Source of the DNA: Streptomyces durmitorensis
GTDB taxonomy: Bacteria > Actinomycetota > Actinomycetes > Streptomycetales > Streptomycetaceae
Assembly: GCF_023498005.1 (NCBI RefSeq)
Contig: NZ_CP097289.1
Coordinates: 3,224,001 to 3,288,000 of the forward strand
Reading direction: 5' to 3'
Length of the DNA stretch: 64,000 nucleotides
Made by a program: the position numbers and the translations under genes. The notes below the pieces were generated by a model that did not search any database, was not told the origin of the DNA, and saw only the letters and a program-made list of their open reading frames with translations. Below are positions 47,055 to 54,440 of this stretch, piece after piece. Within the stretch, counting starts at the first letter, position 1; the number at the start of each line of letters is the position of its first letter.

Positions 47055-47660
47055 TCAGCCGAAGTCGAGTTCGCCGTACGGCCGCTTCAGCTCGCAGAAG
47101 TCCCGGACGCCCGCCATCAGCACCACCCCGTCCCACAGCCGCCCCGCCGCCTCCCCCTTCGGCGCGGGCGAGACGACCGGGCCGAAGACGGCTCCCGCTC
47201 CCTGGACGGAGAGCACGGGCGTCCCGACCTCGGGGCCGACCAGCGCGACACCCTGCTCGTGCGAGGCCCGCACGGCATCGTCGTACTCCTCCGTCCAGGC
47301 CACCGCCGCCAGCTCCACGGGCAGTCCGGCGTCGGCGAGGGCGCGCTCGGCGCCGTCCCACTCACCCCGCTCGTGCAGCCGCACCCCGAGCGCGTCGAGG
47401 TACCTCCCCAGCGCGTCGCTCCCGTGCTTCCCGGCCACGGCCGCGCAGACCCGGCCCGGGCCGCGCATGTAGTCACCCCACTGGCCCTCCGGGTCCTCGG
47501 GGTCGACATCGAGGTCTTCGTTCAGCACCGAGAGGCTCATCACCCGCCAGCGCACGGTGACGTCCCGCACGCGTTCGACCTCGCGGATCCAGCGTGAGGT
47601 GAGCCAGGTGTACGGGCACACGGGGTCGAACCAGAAGTCGGCGTACTGCGGCTCGTTCAC
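47055..47660 (-). CDS. DsbA-family mycothiol-type reductase (Rv2466c-like)
   Basis: A 201-residue thioredoxin-fold protein. The core ADFWFDPVCPYTWLTSRWI, VMSLSVLN, GTPVLSVQG, FGPVVSPAPKGEAAG and the ending FCELKRPY closely match what I recall of mycobacterial Rv2466c, a mycothiol-dependent nitroreductase. The active site reads CPYT instead of CPWC, so only the nucleophilic Cys remains, compatible with a mixed disulfide to mycothiol. GTG 47660 gives the family length; longer frames have no support. It stands alone, divergent from the GH16 gene. Confidence 0.83.
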   Translation of the reverse strand: MNEPQYADFWFDPVCPYTWLTSRWIREVERVRDVTVRWRVMSLSVLNEDLDVDPEDPEGQWGDYMRGPGRVCAAVAGKHGSDALGRYLDALGVRLHERGEWDGAERALADAGLPVELAAVAWTEEYDDAVRASHEQGVALVGPEVGTPVLSVQGAGAVFGPVVSPAPKGEAAGRLWDGVVLMAGVRDFCELKRPYGELDFG

Positions 47661-47747
47661 CCAACCACCGTACGCGTTCGGGAAGTTGACGGTCCGGAGC
47701 CATTGACGCTCGGCATGTCTGCAACTACAAAAACCGGAGAGCGTTTC

Positions 47748-47761
47748 TGAGAGCGCTCTCA
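47748..47761. promoter_or_regulatory. CebR-like LacI-family operator before the GH16 gene
   Basis: TGAGAGCGCTCTCA is a perfect 14-bp palindrome differing at two symmetric positions from the known CebR box TGGGAGCGCTCCCA. A partial half site (GAGAGCG) lies 12 bp upstream. It is 34 bp before the glucanase start, suggesting repression relieved by a beta-glucan oligosaccharide. Confidence 0.65.
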
Positions 47762-47794
47762 CCGGTACGCACACTCCCCCCACGGAGGTGTTCC

Positions 47795-48808
47795 ATGAGC
47801 ACCACTCACACTGCTCGCACCACTCACGCTCCTCGCACCACTCACGCTCCTCGCGCCACTCGCATCGGCCGCTTCGCCAGATCCCCCCGCACCGGCCCCG
47901 TCCTGGCCGGTCTGGCCGCCGTCGGTCTGCTCGGCGCCCTGATGACGCCGGGCACGGCTCGCGGCGACGTCCCGCCTGCTCCCGGCTGGTCGCTGGAGTG
48001 GAGCGACGACTTCAACGGCGCGGCGGGCTCCCGCCCCTCCGCCGACAACTGGCAGATCGACCTCGGCCACAACTACCCGGGCGGACCCGCCAATTGGGGC
48101 ACCGGCGAGATCCAGTCGTACACGGACTCCCCCGACAACCTCGCCCTCGACGGAAACGGCAGCCTGCGGATCACCCCGCGCAAGGACGGCGCCGGGAACT
48201 GGACGTCGGCCCGCATCGAGACGAAACGCTCCGACTTCAAGGCCCCGGAGGGCGGCACGCTCGCCATCGAGGGCCGCATCCAGATGCCGGACATCACCGG
48301 CGAGAGCGCGCTCGGCTACTGGCCCGCTTTCTGGGCGCTCGGCGCGCCCTACCGCGGCAACTACCAGAACTGGCCTGCGATAGGCGAGTTCGACGTGATG
48401 GAGAACGTGAACGGCATCAACTCGGTCTGGGGCGTGCTGCACTGCGGCGTGAACCCGGGCGGCGACTGCAACGAGACGCAGGGCCTCGGCGCCAGCCGGG
48501 CGTGTCCGGGGGCCGGCTGCCAGTCGGCGTTCCACACGTACCGCTTCGAATGGGACCGCTCGACGAGCCCGAACCAGCTGCGCTGGTACGTGGACGGAGA
48601 GCAGTTCCACACCCTCTCCCAGGACCGCTTCTCCGCCGCCACGTGGTCCAACATGACCGACCACGCGGGGTACTTCATCCTGCTGAACGTCGCGATGGGC
48701 GGCGCCTTCCCCGACGGCGTCGCGGGCAGGGCGACTCCGGTCGCACAGACGGAGCCGGGGAAGGCGATGGCGGTGGACTACGTGGCGGTGTGGACGAAGC
48801 GGCCATGA
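47795..48808 (+). CDS. Secreted GH16 endo-beta-glucanase
   Basis: A 337-residue secreted enzyme of glycoside hydrolase family 16 (laminarinase/lichenase type) with catalytic signature GEFDVMEN, nucleophile E198 and acid/base E203. A long N-terminal region (residues 1-57) precedes the mature domain starting near GDVPPAPGW. Residues 4-21 contain a short repeat (THTARTTHAPRTTHAPR) encoded by 18-bp direct repeats, ahead of the hydrophobic signal core. GGAGG is 6 bases before the ATG. No carbohydrate-binding module. A CebR-like box upstream points to control by a sugar-responsive LacI repressor. Confidence 0.9.
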   Translation: MSTTHTARTTHAPRTTHAPRATRIGRFARSPRTGPVLAGLAAVGLLGALMTPGTARGDVPPAPGWSLEWSDDFNGAAGSRPSADNWQIDLGHNYPGGPANWGTGEIQSYTDSPDNLALDGNGSLRITPRKDGAGNWTSARIETKRSDFKAPEGGTLAIEGRIQMPDITGESALGYWPAFWALGAPYRGNYQNWPAIGEFDVMENVNGINSVWGVLHCGVNPGGDCNETQGLGASRACPGAGCQSAFHTYRFEWDRSTSPNQLRWYVDGEQFHTLSQDRFSAATWSNMTDHAGYFILLNVAMGGAFPDGVAGRATPVAQTEPGKAMAVDYVAVWTKRP

Positions 48809-48836
48809 TGCTCCGTCACCCTTGTTTCCGTGCTGG

Positions 48837-49781
48837 TCAGTTGAGCTTCAGCACGCCGATGGCCTGATCGGCCATCCCCTTCTCGCCGAGGGCGTTCGGG
48901 TGCACCGGTACGAAGTTGGTGCCGAACAGCACGGGCTCGATCCAGCGGGTGCCCAGCGGCTTGCAGGCGTCGTGCCCCTCCGAGGCGGCAGCCAGGTCGA
49001 CGAACGTCGCACCCGTCTCGGAGGCGGCACGCTGCACGGTCTTGTTCAGGTGGGCCTGGAGGTCGCGCAGGTAGGGGACGTCCCCGGTGGCGATCGGCAT
49101 CTTGGCGAAGCAGCCGGGGTCGGCCTTGGCCGGGACGATCCACGGGTAACCGAGGATGCCGACGCGGGCGTTCGGGGCCTTGGCCTTGACCGCCCGCAGG
49201 GCGTTCTTCAGCGCGGGGTACGTACTGGCGTCGATCTCCTTGGTGAACTTGTCCCCGTTGGCGTCCTTGCAGGGGCTGCCCTTGCCGCCGGAGAGCACCC
49301 CGGCGGAGCCGCAGGCGACGATCGCGCCGATGAAGGTGTTGTTGTCGTTGCCGCCGATGGTCAGCGTCACGACGTCGGTGTCGGCGTCGACGGCGTCGAG
49401 CTGCGGGGCGACGCCGGGGTACTGCGACCCGGCGAAGTCCTTGGTCTGGGCTCCGCCGCAGGTCACGTCGGTGAGCTTGGCGCCGGTGCGCTGGGCCACG
49501 ACGTGCGGGTAGTTGGCCGTCGAGCGCGCGCAGAGGAGCGGCGCGGTCAGGTCGAGGGGCAGGATGCCGGACCCGGCGCTGAAGCTGTCGCCGAGGGCGA
49601 CGTAGTCGAGCGGGTCACCGCCGGTCGCCTGGGCGGGTGCGGTCAGGCCGAGGGTGGCGGTGCCTGCGGCGGCGAGTACGGCTGCCAGGCGCAGGGCGCG
49701 GGAGTGAGAGCGCGAGCGGGTGCGGGTGCGGGTGCGGGTGCGGGTGCGGGTGCGGGTGCGGGTGCGGGTGCGGATTGCCAT
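48837..49781 (-). CDS. Secreted SGNH-hydrolase (GDSL) esterase/lipase
   Basis: A 314-residue secreted esterase. The catalytic Ser64 is in block I (ALGDSFSAGSG), block III is GGNDNN, and the catalytic His lies in VPVHPNALGEKG near the C-terminus, as in Streptomyces SGNH lipases. The signal peptide has an unusual basic n-region of (Arg-Thr) repeats (residues 4-20) encoded by nine GGGTGC hexamers on the plus strand, then a normal core and APAQA cleavage site. AAAGGAG is 7 bases before ATG 49781. It converges with the GH16 gene at its 3' end. Confidence 0.9.
   Translation of the reverse strand: MAIRTRTRTRTRTRTRTRTRTRSRSHSRALRLAAVLAAAGTATLGLTAPAQATGGDPLDYVALGDSFSAGSGILPLDLTAPLLCARSTANYPHVVAQRTGAKLTDVTCGGAQTKDFAGSQYPGVAPQLDAVDADTDVVTLTIGGNDNNTFIGAIVACGSAGVLSGGKGSPCKDANGDKFTKEIDASTYPALKNALRAVKAKAPNARVGILGYPWIVPAKADPGCFAKMPIATGDVPYLRDLQAHLNKTVQRAASETGATFVDLAAASEGHDACKPLGTRWIEPVLFGTNFVPVHPNALGEKGMADQAIGVLKLN
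49718..49771. repeat. Nine tandem GGGTGC hexanucleotides
   Basis: A 54-bp perfect microsatellite (plus-strand unit GGGTGC) inside the SGNH esterase signal peptide, encoding alternating Arg and Thr. Unit length 6 keeps the frame, so length variation would change the positive charge of the n-region without knocking out the gene. Confidence 0.9.
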
Positions 49782-49919
49782 CTGGAGTCTCCTTTGAATC
49801 CGATGGGGGGGGTCGGTCCCGGGGAGGAGCGAGCAAGCCGCAGGCGCCAACAGCCGTGCTGTACAAGGGATTTGGGCAGGCTTCAGCGGCTTTTGGCGGG
49901 TCTCGGTGGTGCAACGCTG

Positions 49920-49949
49920 AAGTTACTGGCAGGTTTGAATAACAGTCAA
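49920..49949 (-). promoter_or_regulatory. Predicted promoter of the SGNH esterase
   Basis: On the minus strand, TTGACT (49949-49944) and TAACTT (49925-49920) are 18 bp apart, matching the TTGAC/TANNNT vegetative pattern, about 140 bp before the start codon. Confidence 0.5.
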
Positions 49950-49969
49950 CAGTTTGCGCACGCGCCCAC

Positions 49970-50455
49970 CTAGATGGCGGAATCCTCATCCAGCACACGG
50001 CGCATCAGTCCGCAGAATTCCTCCACGGCACCCGGCTCCGACTCCGCGCCCTCGGCGAACATCGCCATCTGGAGGGCGGGTCCGTACGCGCCGCCGTGGC
50101 GGTCGATGTCAGACGTACGGGCGGGCTGCACGACGAAGTGGATGTGACCGGGCACGCGCCCGGCATGCGACCAGAGGCAGACATAGACCTGCTCGCACGC
50201 GTCGCCAACTGCCGTGCGCAGGGCGGAGGTCACCCGGGTCAGCAACGGCCCCAGCTCGGCACTCTCGCCCGCACTCATCTCGTGTACGCCGGTGATGTGC
50301 CGCAGCGGCTTGACGATGAGGGTGCCGGTGCCGAGGGGGCCGACGCAGTGCTCGACGGTCCAGTGCGTGGTGCGCAGGAGGGTGCCGCCGGGCAGCGGGC
50401 GGGTGCCGGCGACGAGCTCACAGGCGACGCACCCTCCGCTGTCCTCAGCTGTCAC
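49970..50455 (-). CDS. HIT-family protein
   Basis: A 161-residue histidine-triad-like protein: CVACELVAG at the start (a Cys pair as in zinc-binding HIT proteins), the core LGTGTLIVKPLRHITGVHEM and the catalytic region GHIHFVVQPA. HIT proteins hydrolyse nucleoside phosphoramidates or dinucleotides. The usual HxHxHxx motif is reduced to HIH, so catalysis is uncertain. GTG 50455 overlaps the stop of a 24-codon ORF (GTGA), which argues for coupled translation. No good ribosome-binding site precedes the GTG on its own. Confidence 0.75.
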   Translation of the reverse strand: MTAEDSGGCVACELVAGTRPLPGGTLLRTTHWTVEHCVGPLGTGTLIVKPLRHITGVHEMSAGESAELGPLLTRVTSALRTAVGDACEQVYVCLWSHAGRVPGHIHFVVQPARTSDIDRHGGAYGPALQMAMFAEGAESEPGAVEEFCGLMRRVLDEDSAI

Positions 50456-50526
50456 TTGTCCGCCCGGTACAGCCGGAGTTCCCGGAACAGATCCCCAATG
50501 GCGGCACTCTTCGGCCTGGACGCCAT
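50452..50526 (-). CDS. Small ORF (24 aa) translationally coupled to the HIT gene
   Basis: ATG 50526 follows AAGGGAG by 5 bases, a much better site than that of the HIT gene. The 24-residue peptide starts MASRPKSAAIGDLF and ends RLYRADK; it is basic with one short amphipathic stretch. Its TGA overlaps the HIT GTG by 4 bases. It may be a leader peptide that recruits ribosomes, or a small functional protein. It has no recognisable domain. Confidence 0.5.
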   Translation of the reverse strand: MASRPKSAAIGDLFRELRLYRADK

Positions 50527-50603
50527 CCGCACTCCCTTCCCCGTTTCGCCGTTCACCCACGGCCATCGACGAGGCGGGTCGTGCGACGCCGATGACGTTG
50601 AGG

Positions 50604-51038
50604 CTAACCGTCGAGGGCCGCGAGTCGCGCGCGGACGACCTTGCCTTTGTCCGGACGCAGGAACCACTCCAGTTCCAGAGCGACCTCACGTACGACGGCC
50701 AGACCGCGCCCGCATTCATCGGCGTCGCTCACCGGGCCGACCTGCCCGAAGCCGGGGAAGGCGGCGATCGGGTCCGACACGTCCACGATGAGCTGCCCGT
50801 CCTCCACGAGGGCGAGGCGGAGCCACAGGTGGCGGCCCGCGGCTCTGCCGTGGCGGGCCGCGTTGGCGGTGAGCTCCGAGACGACGAGCACGGCGTCGTC
50901 GATGTCGCCTCCCCATTGCCATGCCGTGAGCCGCCGCCGGGTCTGGAGGCGGGCGAGCCTCGCGGAGGCAGGGGTCATGGGGTAGTCCATGGACCAGTGG
51001 TGGGTGGGGAGGGTGGGGGTGGCTTCGGTGTTGGACAT
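50604..51038 (-). CDS. HATPase-domain regulatory protein
   Basis: A 144-residue GHKL ATPase-like protein of the anti-sigma type, with N box VLVVSELTANAARHG at about 48-62, IVDVSDPIAAFPGF and ECGRGLAVVREVALEL. ATG 51038 follows GAGGGG by 5 bases. It is divergent from an XRE regulator/DUF397 pair, the usual arrangement of the whiJ-like modules of Streptomyces, where a small kinase-like protein accompanies the HTH protein. Partner not determined. Confidence 0.85.
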   Translation of the reverse strand: MSNTEATPTLPTHHWSMDYPMTPASARLARLQTRRRLTAWQWGGDIDDAVLVVSELTANAARHGRAAGRHLWLRLALVEDGQLIVDVSDPIAAFPGFGQVGPVSDADECGRGLAVVREVALELEWFLRPDKGKVVRARLAALDG

Positions 51039-51139
51039 GGTGGCCCCTCTCGGGAGGCGTAGGTCGGTGCCCCTGGCCATGAGCTTTTGCAGTCCAACTA
51101 CCGTGACGCGGCTTGGCGTTCGAGTTCAATCGAAACGCG

Positions 51140-51153
51140 ACTGATTAATCAGT
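51140..51153. promoter_or_regulatory. Perfect 14-bp palindrome between HATPase and XRE genes
   Basis: ACTGATTAATCAGT, fully symmetric and AT-rich, in the middle of the divergent intergenic region. It is a plausible binding site of the XRE protein encoded downstream. Confidence 0.55.
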
Positions 51154-51268
51154 GAGCGGAAATTGGACTATGCACGACTCTGCGCATGCGGCTGCGCAGG
51201 CGGAACAAGGGATGCCAGACTCGGCAGACGGCACAGGAATCTCGTACTGCGGCACAAAGGCGGTGCAC

Positions 51269-52150
51269 ATGGCGGCCAAGCGCGGACGGACCGGACAGCG
51301 GCTTGAACTCGGTTGGCAGTTACGTCAGTTGCGCGAGAACTGCGGACTCGGCGAGAGAGGAGGTGGTTTCACACGCAGGCAGGCGGCGCAGGGCCTGAGG
51401 ATCTCCGAAGCAGGCCTGCAACGGATCGAGTCGGGATCTCTGAACTTCCGCAACGTTGGTGACCTGCGCAAGCTCCTCGACAAATATGGAGTCACCGACG
51501 AGGACGTCATCGAGTCCCTGATCAGCCTCAACCGCGAGTCATCTACGCAGGACTGGCTGACGCAGTACCGGGGCCTGATGCCGGCCGGGATGCCGGGCTT
51601 CGTCGGAATCGAACCCGAGGCTCGCAGCATGAAGGCGTACCACCCGACGTTGGTGTATGGCCTGCTTCAGACGGAGCGGTACGCGCGGGCTATCCATGAG
51701 GTTGAGAAGCCGATCGAGGAAACGACGTCGGAACTCATCCGGAACAGCGTGGACCTACGGATGAAGCGTCAGGAAGTCCTCACGCGGAACGATCCGGTCC
51801 GACTGCACGTCATCCTCGGCGAGGCCGCCCTCCGGTACCCGGTTGGAGGCGCTGACGTGATGCGCGAGCAGTACAGGAAAATCGCTGAGCTCTCTGCGTG
51901 GAGCCATGTCACCATTCAAGTGCTGCCGTTCCGCTGGGGCTACCGGTCAGCCAACGACTTCGCGATCCTCCATCTCGGCGATCAGTTGCCTCCGCGAGTT
52001 CAGATCGACAACGCTTGGGGCGCGGTCTCCACCTCGGACAAACCCCGAGAGGTCGACCGGTTCACCCGCCGGTTCGACGCCATGGCCGCCTCGGCGTGGC
52101 CGCCCGAAGACACCCCGGAATTCCTGCACGAACTGGAACGAGAGCTGTAG
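51269..52150 (+). CDS. XRE-family regulator with DUF5753 (WhiJ-like), TTA-containing
   Basis: A 293-residue protein. The helix-turn-helix (about residues 10-75: LGWQLRQLREN, FTRRQAAQGLRISEAGLQRI) is followed by the DUF5753 domain (FVGIEPEARSMKAYHPTLV; GLLQTERYARAIHE; HVTIQVLPFRWGYRS). ATG 51269 with AAAGG upstream gives the usual family length; a frame open from 51152 is less likely. Codon 18 is TTA, the rare leucine codon read by bldA tRNA, so its synthesis should depend on development. It is followed 4 bp later by a DUF397 gene, its usual partner. Confidence 0.88.
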   Translation: MAAKRGRTGQRLELGWQLRQLRENCGLGERGGGFTRRQAAQGLRISEAGLQRIESGSLNFRNVGDLRKLLDKYGVTDEDVIESLISLNRESSTQDWLTQYRGLMPAGMPGFVGIEPEARSMKAYHPTLVYGLLQTERYARAIHEVEKPIEETTSELIRNSVDLRMKRQEVLTRNDPVRLHVILGEAALRYPVGGADVMREQYRKIAELSAWSHVTIQVLPFRWGYRSANDFAILHLGDQLPPRVQIDNAWGAVSTSDKPREVDRFTRRFDAMAASAWPPEDTPEFLHELEREL

Positions 52151-52154
52151 GACG

Positions 52155-52391
52155 ATGACTATCCACTACTTCACCGCAGCCGACCTCGCCCCCGACGATG
52201 CTTGGTACAGGTCGTCGTACAGCGGCGGCACCGGCAACAACTGCGTCGAGGTCGCCGACCTGACCACCCCCACCGCCCCCCGCCCTGGCATAGGCGTGCG
52301 CGACTCCAAGAACCCCACCGGCCCGGCCCTCCTCCTCCGCCCTTCAACCTGGTCGGCGTTCGTGACTCACGTCCGCGCGACGAGCATCTGA
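52155..52391 (+). CDS. DUF397 small protein
   Basis: A 78-residue DUF397 protein: WYRSSYSGGTGNNCVEVADL, GIGVRDSKNPTGPALLLRP and STWSAFVTHVR are the family's three blocks. DUF397 proteins accompany XRE/DUF5753 regulators and probably modulate them. ATG 52155 lies 4 bp after the XRE stop, with AGGA in between. The stop codon sits directly against the left arm of the large non-coding repeat element. Confidence 0.9.
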   Translation: MTIHYFTAADLAPDDAWYRSSYSGGTGNNCVEVADLTTPTAPRPGIGVRDSKNPTGPALLLRPSTWSAFVTHVRATSI

Positions 52392-53020
52392 TCCGGGCAG
52401 GGCAGGGTGCCTGGCCAACGGGGGCTTTGCTGGGCCGGTGGCTTTGACTTGTTGCCGGGGCCGCCCGGTTGTCCTGAGGTTGGCGGTTCCGGGCCGGGAG
52501 TCAAGGGCGCTCCTTCGTCGCGTCGGCTGCGCCGATTCCGCTGCGCTCCACCCTTGACACCCAACCCTCCACCGCGCGAGGGAAGACGACCGGACGGCCC
52601 GAGGGGCGGGACTCTCGACCACTCCCGTCGGGCCATCACCCTCTCGCTGCCGGGTGCGGCCCGTCTCATTGCGGGTGCCCCTCACGCGGACAGGGGCGGG
52701 CGCCCGGTCCGCAGCCACTCCGGGAATCGGTGCCGGTCTCGTCAAGCGACTGCGGACCAGTTCTCCCGGGGTGGCCGTCACGCGGAGGGCGGGCGTCGGT
52801 CGGAGGCTGTCTGGTGGGTGAGTCGCAGAGAAGTGACGCTCCTGGGCGGGGTGGGGGTGTCGTTTTCCTTCAGTTGAGGGCAAGCGACAAGCGACACCCC
52901 TCGGGCGGGGTGTGGGGTGGGGTGCAGGAGAGTCCTGCGCCACGCCTGGCGCGGGCGCCGGTGGGTGGGATTTTCCTGCAACCCGTGGGCACCTCAGGTG
53001 ACGGGGGCGCGTCCCGCAGA

Positions 53021-53114
53021 GCGGTGTAGTGGCGCGATCTTGCTGCCCGTCGGTATCCGCGCTGAGCTCCGCGTTGGTGCGGGCGGGTCCGCAGAGGTGA
53101 TCGTGCTACACCGC
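53021..53114. repeat. Long hairpin in the centre of the repeat element
   Basis: GCGGTGTAG (53021) pairs with CTACACCGC (ending 53114), and CGATC (53035-53039) with GATCG (53099-53103). A 94-bp stem-loop candidate in the non-tandem core. Confidence 0.55.
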
Positions 53115-53365
53115 CGTGGCGGGGGCGGCGGGATCTTCCGCCGACCGCGCGGCACCTACTTTGGCAAAGTTGTGTTCTGGCAGAAGGGGGGCGCGCGTAT
53201 TGCGTAATGCGCCTTCTCGGAATTAGGTGCCGGACCCCCCACCCTCTCGGAGTCAACCGGCCCGCGTCAGCCGTGACCTGCACACCCCGGCCCGCGTCCG
53301 GTCGGCAGGCGCGTGACGAGACGAGACCCGCGCCCTTCAGCAGGCCTTCGTCTGCCCCTCCACCT

Positions 53366-54137
53366 GGCGGCCACCCCGAAAGACCCGGCCTGCTGTCGCC
53401 TGACGAGACCGGGACCCATTCCCGGAGCGGCTGCGGACCGGACGCCCGCACCTTCTCCACCGTGACGGCCACCCCGGAAGACCCGGCCTGCTGTCGCTTG
53501 ACGAGACCGACACCCCTCCCCGGAGCGGCTGCGGACCCGGCGTCCGCCCCTCCTCCGCGTGACGGCCACCCCAGGAGATCCGGTCGATGGCCGCTTGACG
53601 AGACCGGCACCCACCCCCGAAGCGGCTGCGAACCGGGCGTCCGCCCCTCCTCCGCGTGACGGCCACCCCAGGAGATCCGGTCGATGGCCGCTTGACGAGA
53701 CCGGCGCCCACCCCCGAAGCGGCTGCGAACCGGGCGTCCGCCCCTCCTCCGCGTAACGGCCACGCCGGAAGAACCAGCCCGCAGCCGCTTGACGAAACCG
53801 GCACCCACCCCCGAAGCGGATGCGGACCCGGCGCCCGCCCCCTCCGCGTGACGGCCACCCCAGGAGATCCGGTCGATGGCCACTTGACGAGACCGGCACC
53901 CACCCCCGAAGCGGCTGCGAACCGGGCGTCCGCCCCTCCTCCGCGTAACGGCCACGCCGGAAGAACCAGCCCGCAGCCGCTTGACGAAACCGGCACCCTT
54001 CCCCAAGCCGGCTGCGGACCCGGCGCCCGCCCCTTCTCCCCGTGACGGTCACGCCGGAAGAACCGGCCGACGGTCGCTTGACGAGACCGGCACCCCCCAC
54101 CGAAGCGATCGCGGACCGGGCGCCCGCCCTTCTCCCC
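53366..54137 (+). repeat. Tandem array of 97-bp units
   Basis: Unit starts (GTGACGGCC or GTAACGGCC) are at 53462, 53559, 53656, 53753, 53848, 53945 and 54042, with a degenerate unit from about 53366 and a weaker one before it. Most units carry CTTGACGAGACCGGCACC, which contains a TTGACG -35-like hexamer without a matching -10, and GAAGCGGCTGCG. Confidence 0.85.
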
Positions 54138-54263
54138 CTGGGGGTCACGCGCAATGAGCCGGGCCGCACCCGGCAGCGAGACCCCCTGATTCGACGGGAG
54201 TGGTCGAGAGTCCCACCCCGTGGCCGCCCGGTCATATCGCTTCGCGCGGTGGAGGGACGGGTG

Positions 54264-54324
54264 TCAAGGGTGGAGCGAAGCGGAATCGGCGCAGCCGACG
54301 CGCAGCGCAGCGGAGCGCCCTTGA
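54264..54324. repeat. Stem-loop of the right arm
   Basis: TCAAGGG (54264-54270) pairs with CCCTTGA (54318-54324) around an inner TCGGC-gca-GCCGA hairpin. The same structure occurs inverted in the left arm (about 52500-52560). It could work as a bidirectional terminator for the convergent flanking genes. Confidence 0.6.
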
Positions 54325-54440
54325 CTCCCGGCCCGGAACCGCCAACCTCAGGACAACCGGGCGGCCCCGGCAACAAGTCAAAGCCACCGGCCCAGCAACG
54401 CCCCCGCCCCGGCACACCCTGCCCCCCCCGAACTCACCTG

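Larger units (their letters stand above)
52394..54435. repeat. Non-coding repeat element with inverted arms and 97-bp tandem array
   Basis: About 2 kb without a credible gene. The left arm (52394-52700) and right arm (54138-54435) are inverted copies of one module, similar along about 290 bp when aligned by eye. Next to the right arm are about eight to nine tandem units of 95-98 bp; next to the left arm is one further unit in inverted orientation (about 52700-52800). The centre (52800-53270) contains a hairpin. The arms end within 10 bp of the DUF397 and MFS stop codons. Successive units change reading frame because 97 is not a multiple of 3, so the long ORFs here are artefacts. Confidence 0.85.

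Noticed and set aside
49718..49771. Phase-variable on/off switch
   Set aside because: The unit is 6 bp, so gain or loss never shifts the frame; only length tuning is possible.
52870..54415. Long minus-strand ORFs across the repeat array (about 380 codons each)
   Set aside because: They consist only of translated 97-bp repeats; the same peptides appear in all frames because the unit is not a multiple of three. There is no domain and no convincing start.
52394..54435. Insertion sequence or integrated plasmid
   Set aside because: There are inverted ends but no transposase, integrase or replication gene, and I saw no target-site duplication.
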